Counted from the stretch's first letter, positions 42,338-51,734 are shown. The stretch: 64,000 nt of DNA from Bradyrhizobium septentrionale (GCF_011516645.4 NZ_CP088285.1:4978501-5042500), one strand, 5' to 3'. The notes: a model not told the origin generated them from the letters alone. A program made the numbers and translations.

Positions 42338-43435
42338 CTAACGTCTGGTGCGCTCGCCGATCGCGGGCACCTTGCCGTAGTGCCTGTCCTCGCCGACCAC
42401 GATCGCGGCCGGCGCCGGATAGCTGACGCGGCCGTTCGGCGTGTCGACCTCGATGCGGCGCAGATGCGGATGCTTGGCGAGGTCGTCCATGCTGTTGACC
42501 TCGGCAAAGGCGATGTCGGCCTCGGCGAGCTTGGCCAGCAATTCCTCGCGCGTCAGTCTGCCAAAGCTGTCGTTGACGATCTGGTCGGTCAGCGTGCGGT
42601 TGCGCACCCGCTCGACCATGTTGGCAAAGCGCGGATCGTCGGGGAGGGCCGGTTGGCCCAGCACCTTGGCGCACAGCGCCTTCCACTCGCGCTCGCTCTG
42701 GATCGAGATCAGGATTTCCTTGCCGTCCTTGGAGCGGAAGACGCCATAGGGCGCGATCGAGGGATGGGCGAGGCCGATCCGCTTCGGCGACTTGCCGTCC
42801 TCCGCATTGAGCAGCGGCACGGTGAGCCAGTCGGCCATCACGTCGAACATCGAGATCCGGATGTCGGCTCCCTCACCGGTGCGGCCGCGCCCGATCAGCG
42901 CCTCGAGAATGGACGCATGCGCGGTGGCGCCGGTGGCGACGTCGACGATCGACATACCGACACGCGAGGCGCCTTCCGGGCCGCCGGTGATCGAGGCAAG
43001 GCCGCTCTCGGCCTGGATCAGGAGGTCATAGGCCTTGCGGTCGGCATAGGGGCCGGTGTCGCCATAGCCGGTGATCGTGCACATGATCAGCTTCGGATAG
43101 TCCTTGCGCAGCCGCTCGCGCGCGAAGCCGAGCTTGTCCATCGAACCCGGCTTCAGGTTCTGCAGCAGCACGTCGGCGCCTGATATCAGCTCCTCGAGCT
43201 GCGCGCGGCCTTCCTTGGTGGCGAGGTCGACCACCGCGGAATCCTTGCCGCGGTTGAGCCACACGAAGTAGCTGCTCTGGCCCTTCGCCGCGGCATCATA
43301 GCCGCGGGCGAAATCGCCCTCGGGCCGCTCGATCTTGATGACATGGGCGCCGGCGTCCGCCAGGCGTGACGAGCAGAACGGCGCAGCAACCGCCTGTTCG
43401 ACGGCGATGACGGTCAATCCCTCAAGCGGCAGCAT
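42338..43435 (-). CDS. CaiB/BaiF CoA-transferase family protein
   Basis: A 365-residue class III CoA transferase. It begins MLPLEGLTVIAVEQAVAAPF and continues CSSRLADAGAHVIKIERPEG. The predicted active aspartate is in GMSIVDVATGATAHASIL. It starts 11 bp after the stop of the acyl-CoA dehydrogenase, so they are co-transcribed. It would attach CoA to the acid that the following enzymes use. The LysR regulator is divergent from the whole module. Confidence 0.9.
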   Translation of the reverse strand: MLPLEGLTVIAVEQAVAAPFCSSRLADAGAHVIKIERPEGDFARGYDAAAKGQSSYFVWLNRGKDSAVVDLATKEGRAQLEELISGADVLLQNLKPGSMDKLGFARERLRKDYPKLIMCTITGYGDTGPYADRKAYDLLIQAESGLASITGGPEGASRVGMSIVDVATGATAHASILEALIGRGRTGEGADIRISMFDVMADWLTVPLLNAEDGKSPKRIGLAHPSIAPYGVFRSKDGKEILISIQSEREWKALCAKVLGQPALPDDPRFANMVERVRNRTLTDQIVNDSFGRLTREELLAKLAEADIAFAEVNSMDDLAKHPHLRRIEVDTPNGRVSYPAPAAIVVGEDRHYGKVPAIGERTRR

Positions 43436-43446
43436 GATCACAGAAC

Positions 43447-44616
43447 TCAGTAGGAACGGGGCATGCCGAGCACGTGCTCGGCGACGAAGGACAGGATCAG
43501 ATTGGTCGAGATCGGCGCCACCTGGTAGAGCCGGGTCTCGCGGAATTTGCGTTCGACGTCGTATTCCTCGGCGAAGCCGAAGCCGCCATGGGTCTGCACG
43601 CAGGCATTGGCCGCTTCCCAGGAGGCGTCGGCCGCCAGCATCTTGGCCATGTTGGCCTCGGCGCCGCAATCGAGCCCGGCTTCATATTTGCGGGTGGCTT
43701 CCTTCACCATCAATTCCGCCGCCCGCATCGAGGCGTAGGCTCTTGCAATTGGAAACTGGATGCCCTGGTTCTGCCCGATCGGTCGGCCGAACACGCTGCG
43801 CTCCTTGGCGTAGTTGGTGGCCTTCTGGATGAACCATTTGGCGTCGCCGACGCACTCGGCCGCGATCAGGATGCGCTCGGCATTCATGCCGGAAAGGATG
43901 TAGCGGAAACCCTTGCCTTCCTCGCCGATCAGATTCTCCGCCGGCACCTTCATGTCGGTGAAGAACACTTCGGTGGTGGCGTGGTTCATCATGGTTCGGA
44001 TCGGGCGGATCTCCAGGCCCTTGCCCTTCACCTCGCGCATGTCGACGATGAACACCGAAAGCCCGTCGGTGCGCTTCTTGGACTGCTCCTTCGGCGTGGT
44101 GCGCGCCAGCAGCACCATCAGGTCGGAATATTCGGCGCGGCTGGTCCAGATCTTCTGGCCGTTGACGACGTAATGGTCGCCCTCGCGGCGCGCAAAGGTC
44201 TTCAGCGACGACGTGTCGGTGCCGCTGGTCGGCTCGGTGACGCCGAACGCCTGCAGCCGCAATTCGCCGGTCGCGACCTTCGGCAGATACTTGGCTTTCT
44301 GCGCATCATTGCCGTGCCGCAGCACCGTGCCCATCGTGTACATCTGGGCGTGGCAGCCGCCGCCATTGCAGCCGGCGCGCTGGATCTCTTCCAGGATCGC
44401 GGCTGCCGCCGACAGCTTCAGGCCCGCGCCGCCATATTCCTCGGGGATCAAGACCGAGAGATAGCCGGCCTCCGTCAGCGCATCGACGAATTCCTTCGGA
44501 TAGGCCATCTGGCGATCGAGCTTGCGCCAGTATTCGCCGGGAAACTGCGCGCAGAGTTTTGCCACCGCGTCGCGGATGTCTGTGTGGTCGTCGGTGTGCT
44601 GATCGTGTGTGGTCAT
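43447..44616 (-). CDS. Acyl-CoA dehydrogenase
   Basis: A 389-residue acyl-CoA dehydrogenase. FAD/substrate motifs are LQAFGVTEPTSGTDTSSLKT, VNGQKIWTSRAEYSDLMVLL and THGGFGFAEEYDVERKF near the end. The common YEG glutamate is replaced by LYQVAPIS, so the base may come from another helix as in isovaleryl-CoA dehydrogenase. First gene of the module with the CoA transferase and the dehydratase. Regulated probably by the divergent LysR protein. Confidence 0.93.
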   Translation of the reverse strand: MTTHDQHTDDHTDIRDAVAKLCAQFPGEYWRKLDRQMAYPKEFVDALTEAGYLSVLIPEEYGGAGLKLSAAAAILEEIQRAGCNGGGCHAQMYTMGTVLRHGNDAQKAKYLPKVATGELRLQAFGVTEPTSGTDTSSLKTFARREGDHYVVNGQKIWTSRAEYSDLMVLLARTTPKEQSKKRTDGLSVFIVDMREVKGKGLEIRPIRTMMNHATTEVFFTDMKVPAENLIGEEGKGFRYILSGMNAERILIAAECVGDAKWFIQKATNYAKERSVFGRPIGQNQGIQFPIARAYASMRAAELMVKEATRKYEAGLDCGAEANMAKMLAADASWEAANACVQTHGGFGFAEEYDVERKFRETRLYQVAPISTNLILSFVAEHVLGMPRSY

Positions 44617-44644
44617 TGTTCTGTCTTGCCGAGAGGTTGCACCA

Positions 44645-44696
44645 GAGCGTTTTCGAGCGAAGTGGGTACCGGTTCGCGTGAAGAAAACGCGTCAAA
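44645..44696. repeat. Intergenic palindrome, family B
   Basis: AGCGTTTTCGAGCGAAGTGG and CGCGTGAAGAAAACGCGTC with GGTACC in the middle. It lies between the divergent acyl-CoA dehydrogenase and LysR genes. Confidence 0.85.
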
Positions 44697-44798
44697 ACCA
44701 GAATCGTGCAGGCCAATTGCCCGCTGTTGTGGGGCCCCGGTAAACTCCCTATGCTGTTTTGTTATAGCGTATGAACCTGCCTTCCAGGATTGGCAAGT

Positions 44799-45722
44799 AT
44801 GGATTTCCGCCAGCTTAGGACCTTTGCCTGTGTCGCGGAACTCGGGAGTCTGAGCAAGGCCTCCGATACGCTGCGAGTCGCGCAGCCGGCGCTGAGTCGG
44901 CAGATCAAGCTCCTGGAGCACGAGCTGCGCACCGAATTGTTCACGCGCAACGGCCGCGGCATGGTGCTGACCGACGCCGGCCGGCTGCTGCTGGCGCGCA
45001 CCGGCGGTATCGTGCGGCAGATCGACCAGATCCGGGACGACATCCAGTCCGCCAGCGGCGCGCCGTCCGGCCGCGTCGTGCTCGGGCTGGTGCCGACGGT
45101 GAGCTGCGTGCTGTCGGCGCGGCTGGCGCGGCGCACGGTGGAGCGCTATCCCGGCATCTCGCTCTGCATCGTCGAAAGCTACAGCGGCCATCTGATCGAA
45201 TGGCTGCATCGCGGCGAGATGGACCTCGCGGTGATCTACGGGCCGTCGGTCGATCTGCATCTGGCGGTGCAAAGCCTCGGCCGCGACAGCATCGTCGCGG
45301 TCGGCCCGCGCGGCAGCGGCCTGAAGCAGAAGAGGCAGGTCGAGTTCGGATGGCTGATGCGCCAGCGCCTGGTGCTGCCCAGTCATTCGCACGGGCTCCG
45401 CGCGCTGCTCGAACATGCCGCCGCCAAAAAGAAGATCGATCTCGACGTCAAGCTCGAGGCGGATTCGTTCCGCGTGCTGACCAGCCTGGTCGAGGAGGGC
45501 CTTGGATATACCTTGCTGCCGCCGTCCTCGGTGCGCGCCGAGGTGGCGGAGGGCCGGCTCGAGACCGCCTCGATCGCGCGGCCCGCGCCGCGGCGCGAGC
45601 TGACGCTGGCTTCGCCGGTCGAGCATCCCGGCTCCAATGCGATGACGCTGATCGCAAAGCTGTTGCGCGACGAGGTCGCCGCGCTGCGCGCCGAGGGGCT
45701 CTGGGATATCCAGCTCGCCTGA
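44799..45722 (+). CDS. LysR family transcriptional regulator
   Basis: A 307-residue LysR-type regulator. The winged helix begins MDFRQLRTFACVAELGSLSK and continues ASDTLRVAQPALSRQIKLLE; the effector domain includes VLGLVPTVSCVLSARLA and LVEEGLGYTLLPPSSV. It is divergent from the acyl-CoA dehydrogenase module. ATA-GCG-TAT at 44764-44772, 27 bp before the ATG, is a possible self-regulation site. The ATG at 44799 has AGGA 9 nt upstream. The similarity to NAC/CynR-type regulators does not fix an inducer. Confidence 0.93.
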   Translation: MDFRQLRTFACVAELGSLSKASDTLRVAQPALSRQIKLLEHELRTELFTRNGRGMVLTDAGRLLLARTGGIVRQIDQIRDDIQSASGAPSGRVVLGLVPTVSCVLSARLARRTVERYPGISLCIVESYSGHLIEWLHRGEMDLAVIYGPSVDLHLAVQSLGRDSIVAVGPRGSGLKQKRQVEFGWLMRQRLVLPSHSHGLRALLEHAAAKKKIDLDVKLEADSFRVLTSLVEEGLGYTLLPPSSVRAEVAEGRLETASIARPAPRRELTLASPVEHPGSNAMTLIAKLLRDEVAALRAEGLWDIQLA

Positions 45723-45736
45723 GCGCGGCTTGCGCA

Positions 45737-46063
45737 TCACGTCACCGCGAAGCCGAGATGGCCGCGAAAGCGGTTCTTCAGATACGGACCGTCGCGCGGC
45801 GGCAGCGCGCGCTCGACCTCGCCGGAGCCGTCGCCGGTGATAACGAGCACCGGGCGATTCGGCTGCGCCAGCGCGAGGCCGAGCCCGACCATCGCGGCGC
45901 CGCCCATCGCGCCCCAGAGATAGAAATTGCCGGGGTGCTCGCCGGCATCGAACACATCATAGGACGAGGAGCCGAGCCCGGAGATCACGAGCAGGTCGCC
46001 CCGCTTAGTGAGCAGCGCCTTCACGGCGGCGCGGCGATCGAGAGTGCCTGTTGGGGCTGACAT
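45737..46063 (-). pseudogene. TPP-binding decarboxylase beta subunit with internal deletion
   Basis: A 108-residue remnant of the C-terminal TPP domain of sulfopyruvate/phosphonopyruvate decarboxylase-like enzymes. It runs normally from RRAAVKALLTKRGDLLVISG to PVLVITGDGSGE, then jumps to VERALPPRDGPYLKNRFRG, which looks like the usual C-terminal end. About 75-80 residues that normally follow GDG, including the NN of the TPP motif, are missing without a frame change. The ATG overlaps the partner's stop as TGATG. An intact cofactor site is unlikely. Confidence 0.75.
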
Positions 46064-46623
46064 CAGTGCGTCTCCTTGGTCCACTTCTTGCGGCCGATCA
46101 TCCGCTGCGCGATCAGCACCGCGACCTGCTGGTCGCCGTCATAGGCGAGCGAGGCGGCGGCCGAGACCACTTCCTCGGCATCGTCAGGGTTGTCCAGCCG
46201 CAGCACGGTGGTGCCCATGATCTCGAACGCCTGCGGCGTCGCCCGGCCCATCGGGATCTGCCAGGGATTGAACTCGGCCCATTCGCCGCGCATCGTCACC
46301 AGGGTCAGCAGCGGGAAGCGGCAGCTCGCCATCAGCGACAGCATGTTGATGCAATTGCCGACGCCGCTCGATTGCATCAGCAGCACCGCGCGGTCGCCGC
46401 CGAGCCAGGCACCGGCGGACAGCGCCACGCCCTCTTCCTCGGTCGTCAGCACGGTGGTCTTGATGTCGGCATCCGCATGCGACAGCTTGATCAGCTTAGA
46501 ATGTCCGGCATCGGGAACATAAGACACCTGCGCCACGCCAAAATCCTTCAGCGTGCGGTAGATCGCAACCGGCCAGTCGGTGCTGGTCGCGTTGTCCTGG
46601 TGAACGGCAATCTGGTCCATCAT
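46063..46623 (-). CDS. TPP-binding decarboxylase alpha subunit (ComD-like)
   Basis: A 186-residue pyrimidine-binding domain of a two-subunit TPP decarboxylase (sulfopyruvate/phosphonopyruvate decarboxylase type). The glutamate that activates TPP is in VLTTEEEGVALSAGAWLGG, and SSGVGNCINMLSLMASC and RGEWAEFNPWQIPMG follow. It needs a partner carrying the GDG motif; the adjacent gene is internally deleted, so this subunit may be without function or may use a partner elsewhere. It is convergent with the LysR gene. Confidence 0.85.
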   Translation of the reverse strand: MMDQIAVHQDNATSTDWPVAIYRTLKDFGVAQVSYVPDAGHSKLIKLSHADADIKTTVLTTEEEGVALSAGAWLGGDRAVLLMQSSGVGNCINMLSLMASCRFPLLTLVTMRGEWAEFNPWQIPMGRATPQAFEIMGTTVLRLDNPDDAEEVVSAAASLAYDGDQQVAVLIAQRMIGRKKWTKETH

Positions 46624-46634
46624 GGCCTCGGCGC

Positions 46635-46682
46635 TAGCGTTTTCGAGCGAACCGGGTACCGGTTCGCGAAGAAAAACGCGTC
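46635..46682. repeat. Intergenic palindrome, family B
   Basis: AGCGTTTTCGAGCGAACCGG and CCGGTTCGCGAAGAAAAACG surround GTACC. It lies just upstream of the TPP subunit gene. Confidence 0.8.
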
Positions 46683-46983
46683 AGTACAAGGGGCGCGCAT
46701 GGGCGCGGCCTCACGTCACAGGCTTTAGGCCAGATGGGGGCTATATTCTCTTCGCATCTGCTTTGCGCAGCTATGCCAGAATTGTATAGCCGCCAAGCGA
46801 GCGGGGAAGCGGACGGAGCGTCTTTTGGCCGGATCGGCGGACAGCCCTCATTGCAGCCAAAAAAGCGGCTCCCTATCTTCAGAATGCAAAATGGCGGCCG
46901 CCGCCGGGCCGCAGTGCAAGCTTAGTTTCAAGGCTTCACTTTCGTCATATTGATAGACCCGTCGCATTTTCAGGTATCGGGGC
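46683..46983. other. Gene-free stretch upstream of the cyclase
   Basis: About 300 bp with no convincing coding frame on either strand. It should contain the promoters of the divergent TPP subunit and adenylate cyclase genes, but I could not assign a clear -35/-10 pair or operator. Confidence 0.5.
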
Positions 46984-48711
46984 ATGATTGTCCGAGATCG
47001 CTTTCGCGGCCTCTTCCCAAAGTACTTTCTCGTGCTCTTCCTGGCCGTCGCGTTTCCGATTGCGATCAACGGCAGCATTGAGGCCTGGTTCGGTTACCGC
47101 GATCAGCGCGCAAGGCTGGACCAACTGCTTGGCGTGCAGGCGACGTCCGCTGCCGCCGAAATTCACAACTTCATCTCCGATATTTCAGTCCAGCTTGGCT
47201 GGCTGGTCCAGCTGCCATGGACCGACGAGGCGGATGAAGAGCGGCGGACCGATGCCTTGCGTCTGTTTCGCCAAGCGCCCGCCATTGTCAGCGTGACTCT
47301 CATCGACAACAATGGCCTGGAGCGTCTCTACGTCTCGCGGGTTGGCCTTAATCGAATTGAAAGCCGTAAAGATCGGTCGACGGATCCTGCGGTGATCGGC
47401 GCCCACGCGAGGCAGGTTTGGTTCAGCGATGTCAGCTATCACAGGGGCTCGGAACCCTATTTGACGGTTGCTTTGGTGGGTAACCGAACCGCGGTCGGCG
47501 CAGCCATCGCCGAAGTCAATCTCAAGCTGATCTGGGATGTCGTTTCGGCGATCAAGGTGGGAGAGACCGGCCTCGCCTTTGTCCTGGACCGTCAGGGTCG
47601 CCTGATTGCCCATCCCGACATCAGCCTCGTCCTCCGTGGGATGGAAGAGAGAACCTCACAGCCATTTCGCACCATACGCGACGCGATCGGCCCGGGAGCA
47701 GGCTTTGCAACGAGCCGGGACGCGCAGGGACGTCAGGTTGCTGCCAGCGCGGCCCCTGTGGCGGGGCCCGACTGGACCGTTGTGGTGGCACAGCCGCTCT
47801 CTGAAGCCTACGCGCCGATCTATGCCGCCCTGCGGCGGACCGCAGTGCTTCTCGCAGGCAGCACCCTGTTTGCAGGGCTGCTGGCCTATGCATTTGCGCA
47901 CCGGATGACGGAGCCGATCAAGTTGCTCGAGGAGGGGACGGAACGGATCGGCGCCGGATCGTTTGAGCACCGCATTTCCATCCAGACCGGGGACGAGTTT
48001 CAGCGTCTTGCAAACAGCTTCAACAGGATGGCCGCTGAACTCGCGCTCGCACAGCAGCACCAGGAGCGTATCGCAAAGCTCAAGCGGTTTCTCGCGCCTC
48101 AGGTCGCGGATCTCGTCGATCGAGCCGGCGACGACAGCGTACTGGATGGCCGCCGCACCGACGTCGTCGTTGTGTTCTGCGATTTGCGTGGGTTCACCGC
48201 GTTTTCCGCCGGCGTCACCCCCGAGGCAGTCATGAGCGTGCTGTCCGAATACTATGAGGTGCTGGGCCGGGTCATCGCGCAGTTCGAAGCAACGCTCATC
48301 AGCTTCTCCGGAGATGGATTGATGGTGCTGGTGAATGCACCCGTTCCGGTCGAGCAGCCGGCACTAAGAGCCGTCGACCTTGCGATCGAAATGCAGAAGC
48401 GCGTGCAAGGCCTGATCGCCGACTGGCGATCGCGAGGCTACCATGTCGGCTTCGGCGTCGGTCTCGCCAGCGGATCGGCGACCGTTGGTCGGATCGGGTA
48501 CGAGGACCGGCTCGACTACACGGCGATCGGCAGCGTGGTCAATCTGGCGGCCCGCCTGTGCGCATCTGCCGCAGACCGGGAAATCCTGGTCGACGCCGGG
48601 ATCGCCGCAAGCGTGCGGGGCAAGCGCGCTGTGCAGGAGATCGGGAATCAACAAATCAAGGGCTTCGATGAGGCCGTTCCGGTCTCCGGAATTTCCTTCG
48701 ATGTGCCCTAG
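46984..48711 (+). CDS. Cache-HAMP adenylate/guanylate cyclase
   Basis: A 575-residue membrane cyclase. Helices at about 12-29 and 286-304 bracket a periplasmic sensor domain of the Cache type (YLTVALVGNRTAVGAAIAEV, ETGLAFVLDRQGRLIAHPDI). A HAMP linker follows (MTEPIKLLEEGTERIGAGSF), then the class III catalytic domain at about 395-570. Metal aspartates are D400 (FCDLRGFT) and D444 (SFSGDGLMVLV), with N520 and R524 (NLAARL) for catalysis. It should make cAMP on an external signal. The gene before the next solute-binding protein is in the same direction. Confidence 0.93.
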   Translation: MIVRDRFRGLFPKYFLVLFLAVAFPIAINGSIEAWFGYRDQRARLDQLLGVQATSAAAEIHNFISDISVQLGWLVQLPWTDEADEERRTDALRLFRQAPAIVSVTLIDNNGLERLYVSRVGLNRIESRKDRSTDPAVIGAHARQVWFSDVSYHRGSEPYLTVALVGNRTAVGAAIAEVNLKLIWDVVSAIKVGETGLAFVLDRQGRLIAHPDISLVLRGMEERTSQPFRTIRDAIGPGAGFATSRDAQGRQVAASAAPVAGPDWTVVVAQPLSEAYAPIYAALRRTAVLLAGSTLFAGLLAYAFAHRMTEPIKLLEEGTERIGAGSFEHRISIQTGDEFQRLANSFNRMAAELALAQQHQERIAKLKRFLAPQVADLVDRAGDDSVLDGRRTDVVVVFCDLRGFTAFSAGVTPEAVMSVLSEYYEVLGRVIAQFEATLISFSGDGLMVLVNAPVPVEQPALRAVDLAIEMQKRVQGLIADWRSRGYHVGFGVGLASGSATVGRIGYEDRLDYTAIGSVVNLAARLCASAADREILVDAGIAASVRGKRAVQEIGNQQIKGFDEAVPVSGISFDVP

Positions 48712-48808
48712 CTGATGTCGGCTCGCGGGTGCTCGGCGCAATCCGTTGGCGACTGGCTGAGCCCCCTGAGATATGCTTCGATCGACGACGAGCAGCGAGT
48801 TCGTGAGC

Positions 48809-49831
48809 ATGAGATGCGTTGACGCTGGAGCAGCAACGTTGCGCGGACGTGCCAGACGGCGCGATGTCCTCTCGTTGATGGCCGCCGCCGTGACCTGGGC
48901 GACATCATCGCATGCGCAGAAATCGTCCATGCCGGTCATCGGCTATCTTTGCCCGGAATCGCCTGATCTGTTTGGCAGTCGGCTGAAAGCATTTCACCAG
49001 GGACTTGCCGAAGTCGGCTTCGCGGAGGGCCGCAACGTTGCAATCGAATATCGATGGGCCAACGGGCAGTATGCTCGCTTGCCCGCTCTGGCCGCCGAGC
49101 TGGTCGCACGCAATGTGGATGTGCTGGTCGCCCCCGGCGGCGCCCCGGTCGCACTTGCCGCCAAAGCGACCGGCACCACCACGACCATCGTCTTCGAGAT
49201 GGGCGGCGACCCGGTCCAGTTGGGCGTGGTGGACAGCCTGTCGCGGCCGGGAGGCAATATCACGGGAGTCTCGAGCCTGAGCGTCGACGTGTCGCCGAAG
49301 CGGCTTGAGTTGATGCGCGAGCTGCTGCCGGCGGCCGCCACATTGGGGGTCGTCACCAACCCGACAAGTCCAACCGCCGGTTCACAAGTGCAGAGGCTGC
49401 GCTCCGCCGCCGAAACCCTGGGGGTTCAGCTGCAGATCTTGAGTGCAAGCAAGGAAGATGAATTTGAATCGCTGTTCTCTGCCGTGGCGAAGGAGCAGGC
49501 AAACGGACTCGTATTCACCTCCGATCCCTATTTCGCATTTCGTAGCCAGCGACTGGCCGATCTCGCGACGAAGTATGGCGTGCCCGCCATCACGCAGACC
49601 CGCGACTTCCCCATAGCTGGAGGGTTGATGAGCTATGGTGGTGATTTCGTGCAGTCGCATCGGCGCGCGGGCATCTATGCCGGCCGCGTTCTGAAGGGCG
49701 AGAAGCCTGCCGATCTTCCGGTGCAACTGGTGACCAAGGTCGAGTTCGTGATCAACCTGAAGACCGCCAAGCTGCTTGGCCGCGAGTTCTCTGCTTCAGT
49801 TGTCAGCGGCGCGGATGAGGTGATCGAGTAA
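48809..49831 (+). CDS. ABC-type solute-binding protein (TrpX/DUF534-like)
   Basis: About 340 residues. A Tat-like N-terminus (RARRRDVLSLMAAAVTWATS) is followed by a periplasmic binding fold: SMPVIGYLCPESPDLFGSRL, FHQGLAEVGFAEGRNVAIEY, IVFEMGGDPVQLGVVDSLSR, RPGGNITGVSSLSVDVSPKR. This subgroup is strongly expanded in Bradyrhizobium and usually lacks adjacent permease genes, as here. A start at 48773 is possible; 48809 is chosen because it places the twin-arginine region near the N-terminus. The ligand is unknown. Confidence 0.88.
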   Translation: MRCVDAGAATLRGRARRRDVLSLMAAAVTWATSSHAQKSSMPVIGYLCPESPDLFGSRLKAFHQGLAEVGFAEGRNVAIEYRWANGQYARLPALAAELVARNVDVLVAPGGAPVALAAKATGTTTTIVFEMGGDPVQLGVVDSLSRPGGNITGVSSLSVDVSPKRLELMRELLPAAATLGVVTNPTSPTAGSQVQRLRSAAETLGVQLQILSASKEDEFESLFSAVAKEQANGLVFTSDPYFAFRSQRLADLATKYGVPAITQTRDFPIAGGLMSYGGDFVQSHRRAGIYAGRVLKGEKPADLPVQLVTKVEFVINLKTAKLLGREFSASVVSGADEVIE

Positions 49832-49883
49832 GCCGCTGGCGCACGAACTGAGCGTGCGGTCCGCTGGAGGCATCGCGTGCGCT

Positions 49884-51734
49884 TCATGATGGCGCCCTGA
49901 AGCTTCCGTGCACGTTCTTGCCCACCGTGAAGACATACATGTCCCAGAACGTCTCCGGATGCTCGATCTCGAAGCGGTGCCACTGATCGAGGCTGGCCTC
50001 GTCGGCCGTGCCCGGAAACTGCTTGCGAAACTTTTCCATCACCGTCGGATCGTCAAACGGTTCGAAGCCTTGGAACGACAGGCCATGATCGTGCAGGAAT
50101 GCCGCGATCTCGGGGATCGTCAGGCGATGCTCCATGACGTTGAACAGCAGGTCGCGGCAGCCGCTCATGCTGTAGAAATCCTTGGCGCCGATCAGCGGCT
50201 TCCACTGTTCGGCTTCGCGGAAGATGTCCTGGCGGCACCTTCTGATGTCCTCGGCGGTGGCGCGATAGCCGCGCGCGGCGATGCGGGCGCGGGCCTCCAC
50301 GATCACGCGGCGCGCCAGATTGCTGTAGAGCCCGATGCGCATCGTGCCGCCCGGCCGCAGCAGCGGGACCAGCACCCGCCAGCCGGGCATCGGCTCGGCA
50401 AGATGGTGCAGCACACCGACCGACTCGATGCTGTCGAAGGTACGATCGATCGAGCCCAATTCCAGAATATCCGCCTGCGCATATTCGATGTTGCGCAGGC
50501 CAAGCTCCCGCGTCTTGCGGCGCGCATAGGCGAGGCTGGTCATGCTGATGTCGACCGCGAGCAGACGGGCGTTCGGATAGACCTGCGCGATCTGGATCGC
50601 GTGCGAGCCGGTGCCGCAGCCTGCGATCAGGATATCAAGCTTGGCTTGCCGCTCTTCCGTCAGGGCAATCTTTCCCCGCGCCTGATCCGCGACGAAGGCC
50701 GTCAGCGGGTTGACGGTCCAGCGCGGATAGGGATTTTCCTCGTACTGGCGCATGACCTCGACGGAGACACTGTTCTTGATCGGAGTGAGCGCCGTGATGG
50801 CGTTACGCTCGGCCATTTCCTCAAGCGGTTCGCGCAGCTGCATCCGCAACAGGCCGGTGACGGCCGCAGGCCAATCCCGGTGCAGCAGCGCGTCCGCCGT
50901 TGGCAGCGCATGCAGCGGGAAGGAGGCCGCAACCACCGCCAGCACGAGCGGCGTGATGGCGGCCCCGGACGCCAGGTCCTGCAGCAGCCGGTCGCGCAGG
51001 GCGCTCGCACCTTCGGCGTCCGCCTCAGTCCGTCCATAGACATATCCGTTGATAAAACATTGCCCGGCGAGCGCGCACGCAAAGGCGACGATATCGTCGT
51101 CCTCCGAGCCTTGATTGCCGGCGAGCCGCAGCAGCTCGGCGCGCGCATATCCCAGCAGCACCTCGATCGGTATGCTTGCCAGCGTCGTCGTCTCCATCGC
51201 ACAGCGCAGGAAGAGGTCGCTCGCAAGCGGCGCGACGCCTTCGGTGCCGAACAATTCGACGTTCGTTACCGGCAGCGGCCACTTGACGTCAATCCGCCCG
51301 AGATGGCTGGTAATGACAGGGCTCTGGAGGATGAGGCTGCCGGCCTTCGCGTCCATGCCGAGTGCAAGCGCTTTGCTAAAATGCGTCGCCGCTTTGGCGC
51401 GATTGCCCAGTGCCTGGTACGAATAGCCGGCGTTGTAATGGCAGGCGGCGTTCACCTCGTCCGCAGCGATCGCTTTCACGAACATCTTCACCGCGGCGCG
51501 GTGGTCGCCGGAGGCCTGCGCCATCAGGCCGAGAAGATTCAGGCTCTGCACATGGGCGGGCTCGCGGGCAAGAATTTGCCGGCAGATCTCCTGCGCTTCG
51601 CTGAGGCGGCCCATCCCGTAGAAGCGGCTTGCTTCGGCAGCGAGGTCAGCCGCGGAGCCGAAGCCAGGGGCGTTAGGCCGCTTTGCGGACTCGTCGCGTC
51701 GCTTGTTGGCCGCACGCCGTTCTTTTCGGTTCAT
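49884..51734 (-). CDS. TPR-methyltransferase fusion protein
   Basis: A 616-residue protein. A basic N-terminus (MNRKERRAANKRRDESAKR) is followed by three or so TPR units (residues 30-140: FYGMGRLSEAQEICRQIL, HYNAGYSYQALGNRAKAATH), a middle helical region, and a SAM-dependent methyltransferase domain at about 335-600. The SAM motif is LDILIAGCGTGSHAIQIAQV with the acidic VDISM. The entry motif MRQYEENPYPRW is typical of this group. It probably methylates a sugar or a protein acceptor; the acceptor is unknown. Confidence 0.9.
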   Translation of the reverse strand: MNRKERRAANKRRDESAKRPNAPGFGSAADLAAEASRFYGMGRLSEAQEICRQILAREPAHVQSLNLLGLMAQASGDHRAAVKMFVKAIAADEVNAACHYNAGYSYQALGNRAKAATHFSKALALGMDAKAGSLILQSPVITSHLGRIDVKWPLPVTNVELFGTEGVAPLASDLFLRCAMETTTLASIPIEVLLGYARAELLRLAGNQGSEDDDIVAFACALAGQCFINGYVYGRTEADAEGASALRDRLLQDLASGAAITPLVLAVVAASFPLHALPTADALLHRDWPAAVTGLLRMQLREPLEEMAERNAITALTPIKNSVSVEVMRQYEENPYPRWTVNPLTAFVADQARGKIALTEERQAKLDILIAGCGTGSHAIQIAQVYPNARLLAVDISMTSLAYARRKTRELGLRNIEYAQADILELGSIDRTFDSIESVGVLHHLAEPMPGWRVLVPLLRPGGTMRIGLYSNLARRVIVEARARIAARGYRATAEDIRRCRQDIFREAEQWKPLIGAKDFYSMSGCRDLLFNVMEHRLTIPEIAAFLHDHGLSFQGFEPFDDPTVMEKFRKQFPGTADEASLDQWHRFEIEHPETFWDMYVFTVGKNVHGSFRAPS

